From Sipunculus nudus (lineage: Eukaryota; Annelida; Sipuncula; Golfingiida; Sipunculidae), in NCBI GenBank assembly GCA_026874595.1, contig CM049317.1, forward strand, positions 26,686,401-26,750,400: 64,000 nucleotides of DNA, in the 5' to 3' direction. A program made the translations under genes and the position numbers. Each line of letters begins with the position of its first letter. Within the stretch, counting starts at the first letter, position 1. Below the pieces are notes generated by a model. That model saw only the letters and a program-made list of their open reading frames with translations, ran no database searches and was not told the origin of the DNA. This document shows positions 33,538 through 45,828 of the stretch, piece by piece.

Positions 33538-34551
33538 TAACCTATATGCCTTAGTAAGTTGAAACCTTTAGATACGTGTGGAATTTACAACGCAGGAGTG
33601 CAGTGGCAAGTTTGGAAGCAAAACAGGACGTCAGCATTTTCAGCTAATCTCTGAAAACACAAGAAAGGACAACCATATTTCATGTGTTTTACAGAACTAA
33701 AGTTGTTCCTAAAATGTTAGAGACCAAGAAAGATCAGTGGGAGATTCGGTGATAAGAACTGGGAGGGAAGAGGTAATTTTGGGGGATGGGTGGTGGAGAG
33801 GTGGAGATCTGTGACTGTCCAATGACAGCTACAGAAGTTTAGTTCTTTTTATTAATCTGCCTCTTTTTATTTCATTTATATTTACACAGGATAAAGAGTA
33901 CTATAGTCAATTTATTTTGTTTTAGGTTTGGTGACCTTGACCTATTTTTCAAGGTCATAGGAGTAAAAAAGTGCAATTAATGCAGAATTTTAATGTCGTT
34001 TTCCTTCTGAACTGTACGGGATACAGCCAAATGGACGAAATGTAACCAATAACATTGTATCTCCAACATGTCTGGTGTTCCGCACCAAATAAACTCATGC
34101 GAAACCATAGAGAGAGGGTCTCAGAACATCTTGGCTAGGGTAAGTTGCGATATTACGCATATGCCATAGAAAATTGAATCTTCCACAAACAGGGGTCATG
34201 TGCAACGTAGCAGTGTAGTGACAATTCAGGTAGTGATATCCGTCCGCCCCGCTGGGGATAAATTTACCCGGTGTCCGGGGTTGCATTCTGCTGTCCCTAA
34301 CTTGTACTAAAATTATTCCAGTTAAGTTTAAAAATGCCAGGATTAAATGTATTAGGTAATGAAGTGATTAATCAACCAGGGCCGTGGGACATAAAGTCGG
34401 TTTTCATATATGGGATAATTATGTAACAATCACTTAAACACACTAATAATCTCTGACACACTGGAGCAGAAAATATAATTAAGACAGTGTTGTTTTTAAA
34501 GTTGTTCCAAAAATACTTGAGCAAATATATCATATATAAAAGTGTATCAAA

Positions 34552-34780
34552 CTACAAAATATCTGGTATCAAAATATGGTATCTCTCTGTCAGATTATAT
34601 ATGTATAATGTAGAGCATAATATAAAGACTAAACAACTACTTCCTTTCATATCCATGCATTGCTGTCCACTAATAAAATATTTAATTGGGTCAGGGTCAG
34701 TGTTTACACAATTTACAGCAGTAACATTATGTACAACATATGATGTGCTATTTCTGTCATAATATGGTTTCAACATGTTA
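34552..34780 (-). pseudogene. Gypsy pol 3' terminal fragment
   Basis: The minus strand contains LTPDRRKKK, then HVNMLKPYYDRNSTS, the form seen at the C-terminal end of Ty3/gypsy integrase. It belongs to the relic at 34945-36310 and is separated from it by a deletion and frame change. Confidence 0.65.
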
Positions 34781-34944
34781 ACATGGCGCAGTTATTTCTT
34801 CTTACGCCTATCTGGTGTCAACAGTATGTAGTTTAAATCACTGACTTTCTTGTCAGGTCTCTTGAAAGGATTACCCGACAGCAAACAGCAATAGGTGGAT
34901 TCCTTCATCCCAGTCTTTCTGTGTGTCATAGCAGTAGGTCCTAA

Positions 34945-35640
34945 TCATGTTTTTAATGTCTGGTGAAAACGCTCGAGGGCACCCTGACTTTCAAGATGGT
35001 ATGGCGAAGAGCTGTACTGTTTTATACCTAGTTCAAGCATAACTTGCTGGAATAAGCCCGACATAAAATTAGACCCTTGGTCAGACTGGACGAATTTCGG
35101 TAATCCAAAAATTGTAAGAAACTTAGTCTGAGCTTTGACAACACTTTTGGCATTCATTTTGAGCAAGGGTACTGCCTCAGGGAGCCTGGTAGATGCGCAC
35201 ATAATTGTCAGCAAGTATTCATGTCCAGATTTTGTTTTGGGCAGTGGTCCAACACTTTCAACAATAATCCCACTAAATGGTTCCTCGAAAGCAGGAATAG
35301 GCCTAAGTTGGGCTTTAGGAGAATTCTGATTGGGCGTGCCTACCACCTGGCATGTATGGCATGATTTACAATATTGTACAACATCTTTCCTGAGGTTAGG
35401 CCAATAAAAGTGTGTACTAACTTTCTGATAAGTTTTATTTATACCTAAATGGCCAGACAAAGGAGCCTCATGTGCCATGCTTAGAATTTCAATGCGAAAG
35501 TCCTTGGGCATTACTATTTGATGTTTGATGGCCCACTCACCATCAGCGCATACACCAGGTGGTCGCCATTTACGCATAAGCACTCCATTTTTACATAGAA
35601 ACAAACTAGGTTCTGTGACAGTTCATCTTTAGAAACTACC
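34945..35640 (-). pseudogene. Ty3/gypsy integrase relic
   Basis: An open minus frame of about 219 codons covers the H-H-C-C zinc-binding domain (AHEAPLSGHLGINKTY ... CKSCHTCQ) and the catalytic core. Of the D-D-E triad, the second Asp (FVQSDQGSNF) and Glu (LESQGALERFH) are in place, but the first position reads IIVESVGPLPK, with Glu where the family has Asp. The frame is then broken near 34940. With the first acidic residue changed and flanking genes lost, it is inactive by inference. Confidence 0.85.
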
Positions 35641-36310
35641 CTGGAAAATAAACATGAAACTAACTCATATCTTTTCATGATTAACCGGTTTACCAGATCA
35701 TAGTCAGCAGAAGCTTCTACTGAAATCTCTATATAAATTCCTCTGGCCTTGCCAGTCAGTACACTTTGTAACAGCATAATATAATTTCCCACAGGCCATT
35801 TAAAATGTTCAGCTACCTTCTCAAAGTGTAAGAAATATTTATCAACCTCTTTTTAAAGGTGGGACAAGTCTAATGTGTTTAGTAACATCAAAACTGTGAG
35901 TTGGGGCAGCACTTAGACTATGTTCTATTTTAAGTCTTTCTTACTCCAGTCGTTTTAACTCTTTTTTTTCTTTTTCTAGTCTGTCTCTTTCTATTTATTT
36001 TCTAGTCTTTCTTTTTCTAACCGTTCTTCCCTCTCTTTTAATGCAAGCTCATGTTGCATTTCCAACTTTTTTAATTCCAACTGCATGGCAGATTTTTATG
36101 TTTCAACTTCACTCTCTTCAAATAAACCTTTGCTAACTAGATCTTTCATGATTTTAGCAATGATATCATACTTTCTCAAAGCTTTTTTTTTTTCACACTT
36201 AGCCATAAGTGTTGTCCCAAACGCAACAACTCTTCTTTTGTCAACTGTTCAAGTTGATCAGGGCCGAGATCGTCAACAAATGTCTCAGGTTTGAAATCTG
36301 CCAAGTTAAG
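35640..36310 (-). pseudogene. Gypsy gag relic joined directly to integrase
   Basis: Reading leftward on the minus strand: DFKPETFVDDLGPDQLEQLT near 36240-36305, a long charged coiled-coil (many E/K/R/L, 35930-36120) broken by stops, then GNYIMLLQSVLTGKARGIY and KRYELV near 35660-35800, a retrotransposon Gag capsid pattern. The next recognisable protein is the start of the integrase. Protease, reverse transcriptase and RNase H are missing, so the copy has a large internal deletion. Confidence 0.7.
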
Positions 36311-36589
36311 ATGCCAAAACAATAACAAAAAAAAAAAAAACACTGAGATAAATCCTGTAAACAATATAATGTTAACAATGTGTAAACTTGTAAAGAATGT
36401 ATGATAAAACAATGTGTCCAGGTCAAGGCGTAATAAATTTTCAAAACTATTAAGCATCCCAGACAAACAATAAGTAGAAATAGGTGAGAAAATGTGAGCA
36501 TATTTGGTCCTTTTCGGTGCTATTCGGTTATTAGTCTGACTCCTCCCCTCCCCCTTGACAGGTTCCATTAACAAGATGAAAATATACCT

Positions 36590-36960
36590 ATTTTTCTCTA
36601 CATTCGCTATGCACATACCAGAAATGATGTCAGTATTGCGTAATTGTTTTAAGTTATGGGCCCAAACATAATGCACTTTTTTAAAAATCAAGAAATATAT
36701 TTACTCCCTTAACAAGAGGATTGCTGAAGCTAGAGATTTTTTTTGCCAGGGATGTAACATTATTTAATCAAGATTCAATTGAATACCAAAAATTAGTTTT
36801 GAATTTTTCAAATTTTATAAGTTATTAGTACAAATATAAAATTTGTACCTTAAATTTTGCCCAACTTTGACCATGGCACGTTTGTTTCCTGAGAGCACTG
36901 TTGATAAAATTTTCATATCATGCACACATAAGGATTTCATCTTTGTAGTTTAGAAAGCTG
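36590..36960 (+). repeat. Fragment of the 38.1-40.45 kb repeat family
   Basis: Shares AAACATAATGCA, AAATATATTTACTC, GAAGCTAGA, ATTTAATCAAGATTCAATTG and TTTTGCCCAACTTTGACCAT with two units of the element at 38107-40454. Confidence 0.75.
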
Positions 36961-38100
36961 AAAGAAAATGGCCAAATATTGTAGCTTTTATTAATGTTTA
37001 TATGAGACCATGTCAGACCCAGGCTTAATCCAGCCCCTCTTCAGTCACCTGTATGTTGACCTTGTTGACCTTTCATCAGATTATGCATGCTTGAGCGAAG
37101 CATACACTGGGGCAGCCAGGCAGCTAATGCCCAGCCACAGTTGATCCAGGTGTCCAACCAAACTCATCTAGTAGTTGTTTTGAAAAACAACATAACAATA
37201 AACAATAAATTAATAATGTTGTATTGTTTTTTTATAACAAATTAAAGAAAGATGAATAGAAAAGGAATTTGTTAGTTGATGAGTTATGGTATTTTTCAGT
37301 GAAATTTTAATGATAAAAAAATAAATCATATTATTCATTACTTATCATTAGGGATCATATGAAGGAAATTAATGATAGATAAAAATGCAGTTGATAATAT
37401 TAATCTAGATTCCTACTGTGTCTAGTGAGTAGATTGATGTGAAAGTAGTCCAAAGTAAATATATTACATTTATTTTTTTTAATATAAATAAAAGCCATAA
37501 AACCAGGTACTTATGATCATTATTTAAATTTGTGAATTTTTAATATTCTGGATTCTCGACATCTTTGTTTGGCTAAAACTGAATAAATACTAGAAATGGT
37601 GCGAATGCTTTGCAAATGTATTTGAATACGAATATGAATATGTACTGCATTAAAAAAATTTATTGCATAAGAATGGGAATTCAGGTAAAAATGAAAGTAT
37701 TTGAATACCAGTGCAGATACTTTCAAAATGTATTCATGAATGCATTCATGAATGTTTTCTATAATATTATTTCAATAATCATTTCAGTTATATTTTCTTT
37801 TAAAAAATCATATGATTTTCATCTTATTTTTTTTTTAAATTATATTGGCACAATATTTGTTATTAAATTTTAATAAATAGTTAAACTCTTATATAATATG
37901 TGCTGCTTATAAGTTATATGGCCAAGTCAAAATCTGTGTGACAATAGCACTCCATTTGTTAATAAAATAAATGAAATCAATCCTCTTCCCTGTCTCCAAA
38001 GATACTATCAAAATCATACATAAGCTAAACACCAACAACTCATAATAAAGCTTATATTTATTACCACACAAAACAAGCATGTGCATCTTTCCCAAATCAT
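36961..38100. other. AT-rich spacer, nothing recognised
   Basis: Short direct repeats such as ATTCATGAATG (37730-37755) and GAATACGAATATGAATATG. No coding or element signal. Confidence 0.5.
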
Positions 38101-38106
38101 ATTTTT

Positions 38107-39651
38107 AGCTCAGCTGACGATAAGTCATCTGAGCTATAGTCGTGGTCCATTGTCCGTCCGTCTGTCCGTCCGTCTGTAGATGTGGCACGTTTTGAAACCG
38201 TAAGACCTAGGAATCCAAAATTCGGCATAATGTTAGATACCCCCAAGATCTACTACCAAGCAGAAAACTGAGTCTTTGCGACTTCGTTCCTTTGAGAAAG
38301 TAAGGAAAAACCTCATTTTTTTATTAAAAACCTATTTTCACACTTCAGGACTGCCTAATATCAAAACCTCTCATCTGTTTTTCCTCATATTTACCATAAA
38401 TATTCCTCTATATAGTTCCTATATACATGCCTGAAATTAGGTCTGTATTATATAATTAAAAAAAAGTTATAGGCTCAAACATAATGCATTTTGTTAAAAA
38501 ATCAGGAAAGATATTTGATCACTTAACACAAATCATGTTAAAGCTAAGGACTTTTTTTCCAGTAATATAACTTAAATCAATCAAAATTAAATTCTGTACC
38601 CAAAATTAGATGAAAATCTTTTAAATTTTTTAAAATATTAGCAAAAATAAAAAATTGGTACCTTAAATTTTGCCCAACTTTGACCATGGCACGTTTTTTT
38701 CTTGTAAGTACAGTTGATTTAATTTTTACAGCCAGTTTACATATGGATTTAATCTGATGAATTTTGATATTTGATAGTATAAGCTTAAAAAATAGTCTAG
38801 CTATTGGAGTTTTTTAGAGGCCTTGATGTATTTGTATTTTCTAGCATCATGACCCCACTTTTGTTTACTACAACTTTGCCTGATAATCCAAAAATTGGCA
38901 TAATGTTAGATGTCCCTAAGATCTCCTTCCAAGCCAAAAACTGGGTCTCTGTGACTTTTTTCTTTGAGAAATTAAGGAAAACCTCAATTTTTTCTATGAA
39001 AATCATTTTTACACTTCAGGAATGCCTAATATCAAAACCTATGATCTGAATTTGATCATAGTAAAAATTGCATATTCTTCCATACATTTCCTATGTACAT
39101 TCCAAAAATTAGCTCAGTATTGCGTTATTTGTTGAACTTGTGGGCCGAAACATAATGCAACTTGAAAAAAAAACATAAGGAAATATATTTACTCACTCAA
39201 CATAATAGTTCTTGAAGCTAGAACCTTTTTTTTTCAGGGATATAACTTCATTTAATCAAGATTCAATTGTACACTGAAAATTAGATCTGAATTTTGCAAG
39301 TTATTAGCATAAATATAAAATCATGTCCTTAAATTTGCCCAACTTTGGCCACGGCACGTTTTTTTCCAGTATGTACTGTGGATTTTATATTCACAGCATG
39401 TACACACAAGGAGTTAATCTGTTAAAATCTTGAATTTTAAAATAAAAGCTAAACAATTAGGCTAGTTATTGATTTTTTGTGGAGGCTGTTGTTGTATTTC
39501 CTTACATTGTCAAGCAGCCCACTTAGGGGTCACTGTAGGTCATTCCGTATAGCTCTCTGTGCCCAGGGTGTTGTTATGTAATCCCATCACTCCTGCAAGC
39601 CCTCTCTCTTTGTTGAGCTAATTCAGGCTGTCTGTAGTTAATACCACAGGG

Positions 39652-39693
<42 letters not shown>

Positions 39694-40454
39694 ACACCCC
39701 CCCCCCCCCCCAACCGTACCCAATTCTGTTGACAGACCTGTACTATAAACAAGATGAAATATTTCCCATTTTTCAGCAACCAGCAGTAACAACAGAGACT
39801 CCTCCCCCACCGACCCCTTCAAAACACAGGACTCATAAACAAGATGAATCTTATAATTTTAATGTTAAATTAATTCTTTTTGTTTAGACTTGGACAATTT
39901 TAATTTTTTTAAAGATAAAAATGTTCAGGAATTGAATTCTAACATTCAAATGTGATAAAATATTATGATCTAACGTTAATGCTAATTGACTAGATTTAAG
40001 AAGATATAAATACTTTGTAGCATTTGTCTCTCTTAAAGTTGGCCGGGCCTAGGTGTGAATAATACTATTAAACTTACTTTTAAAATCAGAAATATTGGTA
40101 AAACTTTGTGGGAATAATTTTTTTATCATATGGCCATATATTTAACTATTGAACACTTAATTTCTTTACACATTCTTTGTTTATGAAATGTAACTCTCAT
40201 ATAACACTTACCGTTGGCCCATTTTTCCCTTGGTGCATCATAAAATGGTTTCAGGCCAAAAGTTTATTACACAATGCATATGTTTTAGCTTATGTTCATT
40301 AATCTATAATCTACAGAGTTTAATTTTAGCAGCTCCATTTTCTCTTTGCTTTTGAAATGCTAATATACATAAACCAAAAGAAATAAGAATATTTTGTATT
40401 TGCTAATATTTTCCAAAATTCAGCTGAGCGATGTGACCCATGGGTCCCTTGTTT
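38107..40454 (+). mobile_element. 2.35-kb interspersed element with internal units of about 670 bp
   Basis: The 10-bp perfect inverted termini are GCTCAGCTGA (38108-38117) and TCAGCTGAGC (40420-40429). The left end goes on to CTGAGCTATAGTCGTGG and GTCCGTCCGTCTGTCCG; the right end closes with GACCCATGGGTCCCTTGTTT. Two internal units start near 38220 and 38890 (ATGTTAGAT, AAGATCT, CCAAGC, ACACTTCAGGA, GGCACGTTTTTTTC). A (CT)n plus poly-C tract lies at 39650-39710. This end structure recalls repeats common in bivalve genomes (from memory). No transposase gene. Confidence 0.6.
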
Positions 40455-40639
40455 TATTCAGGCCGGCCTCTTGGGCGTCCGTTTGCAGGGGGGGGGGTTA
40501 CTCTTGGGTGGAGCATTATTGTCCCATGTCTGGAAAAAGGTGGTGTCTTGCACAGATGTATTATAACAATAGTAAACACGTGTGGGTATGTCCATAAACC
40601 ATGGTGTCCATAAACCATGGTGTCAACCGAAAAGGTTTG

Positions 40640-41000
40640 TCCCGAGTCCGGAGTTTTACTCTATATGGAAACCATATCGAGAATCGCATTATGCAAATCA
40701 ACGTATCGCGAAATACCGGTATATCGATACTTTCGCGAACCCTTGGATTAAATAAAATTTTGCTCGAGCTAGGTTTGGAAATCACAACCCAGATTTCTAT
40801 AGTGTAACTGATTCTAATAATTAATGACCAGTCTACTAACGTGATGTTTCACGTGCCCCTTAACACTACTCGTGCATAGCCCTTAAACACAAGGCCGTCG
40901 CAATATTTCATCCTTTGAAGGGCAGCGATCCGTATATAGTAACAAAGGCGTATGGTTTTGGGTGTTGTGGGTATGGTCTGAGAGCCAATTTGGCTAAAAT
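40640..41000 (+). repeat. Third, diverged copy of part of the segmental duplication
   Basis: Ordered matches to 19960-20280 and 31960-32245: ATCGCG, CTGGTATAT-GA, AATAAAAT-T-G-CGAGCTAGGTTT, TTAATGACCAGT, TTTCACGTG, CATAGTC/CC-TAAACA, CATCCTTTGA-GGG, AAGGCGT. More diverged than A and B are from each other. The signal-peptide exon is not present nearby. Confidence 0.6.
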
Positions 41001-42158
41001 GGACTGAAACGGAGTTAATTGTCCCTTTAAAATACTACAGATTCAAAGGGAATTTTCGAAACATATAGGTAATGAAAGTTGAATGACTTCTGCTCGGGAT
41101 CTGCTCTTCAAAAAAAAATCTTGCAATGCTCTTGGGGGAAAAAATCAGAATTTTCTTTAACCGACTTGTTAAAACCTTTAAGCCAATAACTCTGTCATAC
41201 TGGAAGTAATCAATACATATATGTGTTTGTTCAAGAGGTCTGAACATGCACGTTAAAACAAAAACTCATTTGGGACTAAAAAGGTAAGTTAAATTGTAAC
41301 ATTCAAGCCGTTAACATTATCCCATTTTTTTTTAAACTTTCTGTACAAATACATTTCACCAGCGACCCTATATGAGGACACAACTCATATTTTTTACTGG
41401 TTTGCTGAAGCGAAATAATTGACATTAAAATGCATACCTAAACTGAGTCTTATGTGGCCCTTTTTCAATATATTTCATGAGAATTTAAGTAAAGGGTCAG
41501 GAATTGCATACATTTATTCAACTATTTCCTTCCACCTTTCTTGGTGTCAGATTAGAATAAAAAATCTTGGTTTCACTGGATTGTTATGATCCAAGGCATT
41601 TTAATACATGCATATACTTCAGAATTCTTACCGATATTCAGCAAAGAAAATGTTAGCCAAACCCATTAATTTCATACGATTTTTCCTGCTCTTTAATATG
41701 ATTTTATGTCTGTCTCACTGATATATCGCCTTGCCTTTCTCTAAACTGTATCTAAATCATATATACACATAATTTATTAAATAAATTATAGTAATGTGCT
41801 CCTTCGCCTTATCTGTATTATCATAAAAAAGAAAGGTATAACATATAGTTCTGTTTTTCGTTACATATCAACAACAAGAGTGTCATACATAATGGTCCGT
41901 TAGCAATCCGGGTTCAACCAATAACGTGGCTCTGCAAGTGGATGGTCATGGTCTGTCCATAGTCAGTCAATTTCTCCTGATTCGGTGGTTTCTTCAACTC
42001 CTACAGATGACTGAATGCCACCATCCAAGCCACGGAGAGTGAATGCTTCGGTTAAATCTCTCGTGTTATACAATCCATGTAGGATAGATAAACTTTATAT
42101 ATTATGCTTAACATGCTTTACACTTTCATGCGTAACACTTGTTAAATATATATATATA

Positions 42159-42217
<59 letters not shown>

Positions 42218-44960
42218 TCAACAAGTGTCTATATAGCTGTCCCCCTTGCGCCTATATTGAGGAGCATTATTTATATTTACCTGTGGCGAGGAGGGCGGTT
42301 CTGCGCTATCCGGCCTTGCTTATGTGGTATCATTTTGGGGAAAAAGGTATTATGAAAAAATACACAAATATACTCATAACTTCTATGGCAATGTCAAATA
42401 CCACGGCAAGCATGCATTGAGGTGCTACAGCCTAGTAATGCTCCTACCCAGGAAACATTACGTCACAGCCGTTGTACACCCTACGTGGCATTAACAAAAA
42501 TATTTGCCATACTTCGCATATTAACGTCATAAAAACCCCGTATTTCCCTCACTTGCAACTGATAAGGTATGCATATTCCAGTTTCATTCTTAAGGAACAG
42601 ATTCCTTGCCTTAAAACATACATTCAGTTCATCTTTAACATTTCCTTCCTTCAATCTATCCTTTGTACATCTAACAAAAATAATAATAAATGTGACCAGT
42701 CAGAGAATATCGAATATCTTTAGAGTTCCATTATGATTCGTAAAAGTAAACATCATCACTGACCAGGTCTTCAGGGTAAACATACCAAGGTATGGATTAT
42801 TCTTACAGAATTATCAAACACAATACATAACAGCCACAATTCCTCATCTCCTTTAATACTTCTCCCAACCGAGGTAAAAAAAAGGGTTAATCAGCTAGTT
42901 TAGTTATATAAATTACCTTTAAACAATTAAAAATATATGGTATTTATATATACCTAATATATGCAGGGTTGCGGCCACTAACAAATATGTACCAGATGGT
43001 TGCATGCTTGACCGATTTACCAAGATGAAGGGGGGTGGGGGGGGGGGGTGAGTAAAAGGGACGGTCACGTATGCATAACTGTTGCGGGGGTTTACCGATA
43101 CGCTAACAGTGCAGACATCGTGATATAACCGCTTTACACAGAATTGAAGGCTATGGTAACGATGACTCAAGGATGGTGTCCAGCACATTTGATCAAGCTA
43201 CTTACAATTTATCTTCATTCAAAACAACACCAATCCATAGATATAATAAATTCACATATATGATAATATTGTCCATTTTATATACATTTGACCATGTTTT
43301 TAAACCGGAAACTTTTGTCTAGTTCAACCAGACTTGAGCAAACTCTAGCTCATATACTCTGTCCAGCCATGAAGTTACAATAAGATCAAGTTAGTCCTGG
43401 GATTGATATCCAGCATCAAAGACACGGCCGAGGTATTAATGCTGCTGCCTATTGAATTTGTACTCGTGGGGGATGCCTATTGTACTCGCGGGTTGTCGTT
43501 ATCGAAAAAGTCAGACAGTACATTCCTGTGTCGGATGTTGCTTCCGGCAGCAAAGCCAAAGCATTCCTGTGCTTGGTGATCTACATGAAATTTCTTGAAA
43601 TGTTATGCAAGCGCAAGTTAAAAATTAACGTATGCGCATTCAATAATTAAAAGACACCTTTTATGCACAGTCACTGGCCATATAACTCTTATATACTGGT
43701 AGCTATATTCCGTGATTTTAGAGTCTCGAGTCATTCAACCTCAGCTTGTTCCTTGTGTGTCTAAGTAATTTTGAATATTACTGATTAAATTTTGGTTTAA
43801 AAGTGATTTTACCGCACAGTTGCAATGTTATTTTTAATTTTCCTGCAAAGTTTCACTCGTGTGTTTCTCTTTGAATCATTCCTCTCGCGTGTAGACTTTA
43901 GGTATGGCAAGCAATAATTTCCCAAAATTGGTTGTTCCGTGGCGAGAAATGAGTGGGCGTGCCCCTAGAGTAACTTTTGTAATTTTAATTTTATATATAT
44001 TAGAAATACGAAATGTTTTTCGTTCGGGACAACTCGGATACGGCCGAGGCGCTCCGAGTGGGGAGGGCACAAGGCTGGCGCCAGTGAGCCAGACACGCTC
44101 CGCGACCCCAGTTTAGGAACTCCATTACATTGTAACTCCATGGTCCACCCGTTCTTTTCATTACACTTCTGTCTTTTCATTCAGGTTATACGTTAGATTT
44201 GGCAGCATCCATTTGAACCTGTCCATCCATTTGTAACCCTGTGGTGTCTTAACTTTATATAGATTCGACAAATTTTCATGAACCCCACTTTGAATTTTTA
44301 CCTATAATATACTGATAAGCATTTATACCCAAGTTTGATTCTTTGCAAAATCGATGCATATTTAATGAGGTCAGATGTCACCAGACTTTCTTGTGGTTTT
44401 GCTGGGATAATTGAATAGGAATTCACTGGATGTTTATGAAATTCCCTGTGAATGTTTACAAACGTGATCACAAACAAATAAAAAACATTCTGATCACATA
44501 AGTCTTAGGTATCTTCAATTACAGAGGCACATTTCATTTAATTTAAATCAGTTCTTAAATCCACTGGATTCATGTACATTCTTGTAATCGTTATACCGCT
44601 CACATACTTTGTTAGAAACGCCCCTGTCAACCTAATTGTTCACGATATTACTTCAAAATTTATATTGTTTGCTACTACACATTAACTTTTTTTTTAATCT
44701 TTTATCCTTATTCAACAGTGTTCCAACTGGCCATTGGATTTGATTACACACCAACAATTATAAAAAAAACAGTTATATTTTAAGTCAAATGTACCCTAGA
44801 TCACTTGACATGTTAAAGCTTAAATCTAAAACAACAATGTTCAGGGTATTTGGGAGTTGGTAGAAAGGTCAGGACAGGTAAAAAACGATGATTTTCAGGA
44901 GAGAAACTAGAGCAATTAGCATCACAAGTATTTTAATATTCGTCCAACTAATGCTTAACA
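41001..44960. other. Spacer with microsatellites, no gene supported
   Basis: (AT)n at 42146-42217 produces spurious Tyr-Ile frames. Poly-G lies at 43028-43049. A GC-richer stretch at 43900-44115 contains a 70-codon plus frame and overlapping minus frames without recognised motifs. Nothing else is recognised. Confidence 0.5.
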
Positions 44961-44967
44961 CATACAG

Positions 44968-45132
44968 TCTGCCAAAACAAGCTGTGGTGACAACGAGAAC
45001 ACATCATGTAAAGTCTGCCTGTGTGGGTTTGATCGTGGCGAGTCGCTCAGGACGTTAACCAGCATGATTATTGACCATGACATTTGCATCGACGATTGGC
45101 TCACAGTGCGTTTACACTCGTTAAAATCATAA
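44968..45132 (+). pseudogene. Degenerate RING-H2-like zinc-finger fragment
   Basis: An acceptor-like ACATACAG precedes an open frame of 54 codons ending in TAA. It reads SAKTSCGDNENTSCKVCLCG, then FDRGESLRTLT, then HDICIDDWLT. This follows RING-H2 E3 ligase fingers (C-x-x-C-L-C-x-F-x-x-G-E-x-L-R-x-L-x-C-x-H-x-F-H-x-x-C-[IV]-D-x-W-L). The first Cys pair, the Cys-[IV]-D-x-W-L block and one His fit, but the Cys before the His pair and the final Cys pair are missing. It is probably a decayed or truncated relic; a last exon of an unseen gene is possible but less likely. Confidence 0.5.
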
Positions 45133-45828
45133 CATTGATATATTAGAAGTGTCGTTAAATTCAAATTTTCCATGTGACTGTGATTATCTGTTTAATTTAG
45201 TATATAGTATAATAGATAGTATATCAGTTGAATTATGATTACATCTCAATTTCAATAGTGGAGTTCCAGAGAGTGAAACCCCGCCTTGCGACCACCCCAC
45301 CCAACAAATATGACATTTTATTTTCTTGGTTTCGAATATAAGATCTATGTAACTTAGAATTTCACAAATATGCCCACACCCAAATTACGACCCCTTAAGT
45401 CATTCCCAAAGGTGATCGAAATTGTGGGATTCCACTCTAGTTTATTATTTCAAAATATAAAGAAATCCATACATGATATATTACAGTAGTAACAAACTAA
45501 GAGGGACTCTGTCTTATAGGGAAACTCTACAGCGGTACTGATGTTCCTTATAACTGATTTTTTTATAACTGTTAACAGTGTAAAAATCAAAGAGTGTTGA
45601 GATGGAGTTTAATTTTACAGGATTAAAATCTTGAAATCAGACACATTAAAGGGAAAGACAATATACTTGCTGTTTGCTTATCGAGATGTTTATGAAATGT
45701 TGTAAACAAGATATTTATGTAATGTTGTAAATTAGATGATTCTTGAGATATTGTAAAGATTTAGTGATTATGATCGCAAAAAAAAAGTTTTCCGAGAAAA
45801 CTTTCTTTTTTTCTTACAAGAGGGGGAG
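45133..45828. other. AT-rich stretch ending in hairpin and polypurine tract
   Basis: Mostly featureless. At 45784-45806 there is a hairpin (AAAGTTTTC, loop CGA, GAAAACTTT), then a polypurine tract AAGAGGGGGAG (45818-45828) immediately before the LTR. This is the expected layout at the 3' end of a plus-strand LTR element. No pol gene was found to the left. Confidence 0.55.

Larger units (their letters stand above)
26240..34250. repeat. Segmental duplication, copy B, expanded by three insertions
   Basis: Collinear with copy A (16640-22060), but longer because of insertions at 27309-29406, 29832-31899 and about 33233-33537, each with duplicated target bases and an intact empty site in copy A. 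Copy B also lacks about 25 bp of the GC-rich upstream region near 29430. Confidence 0.85.
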
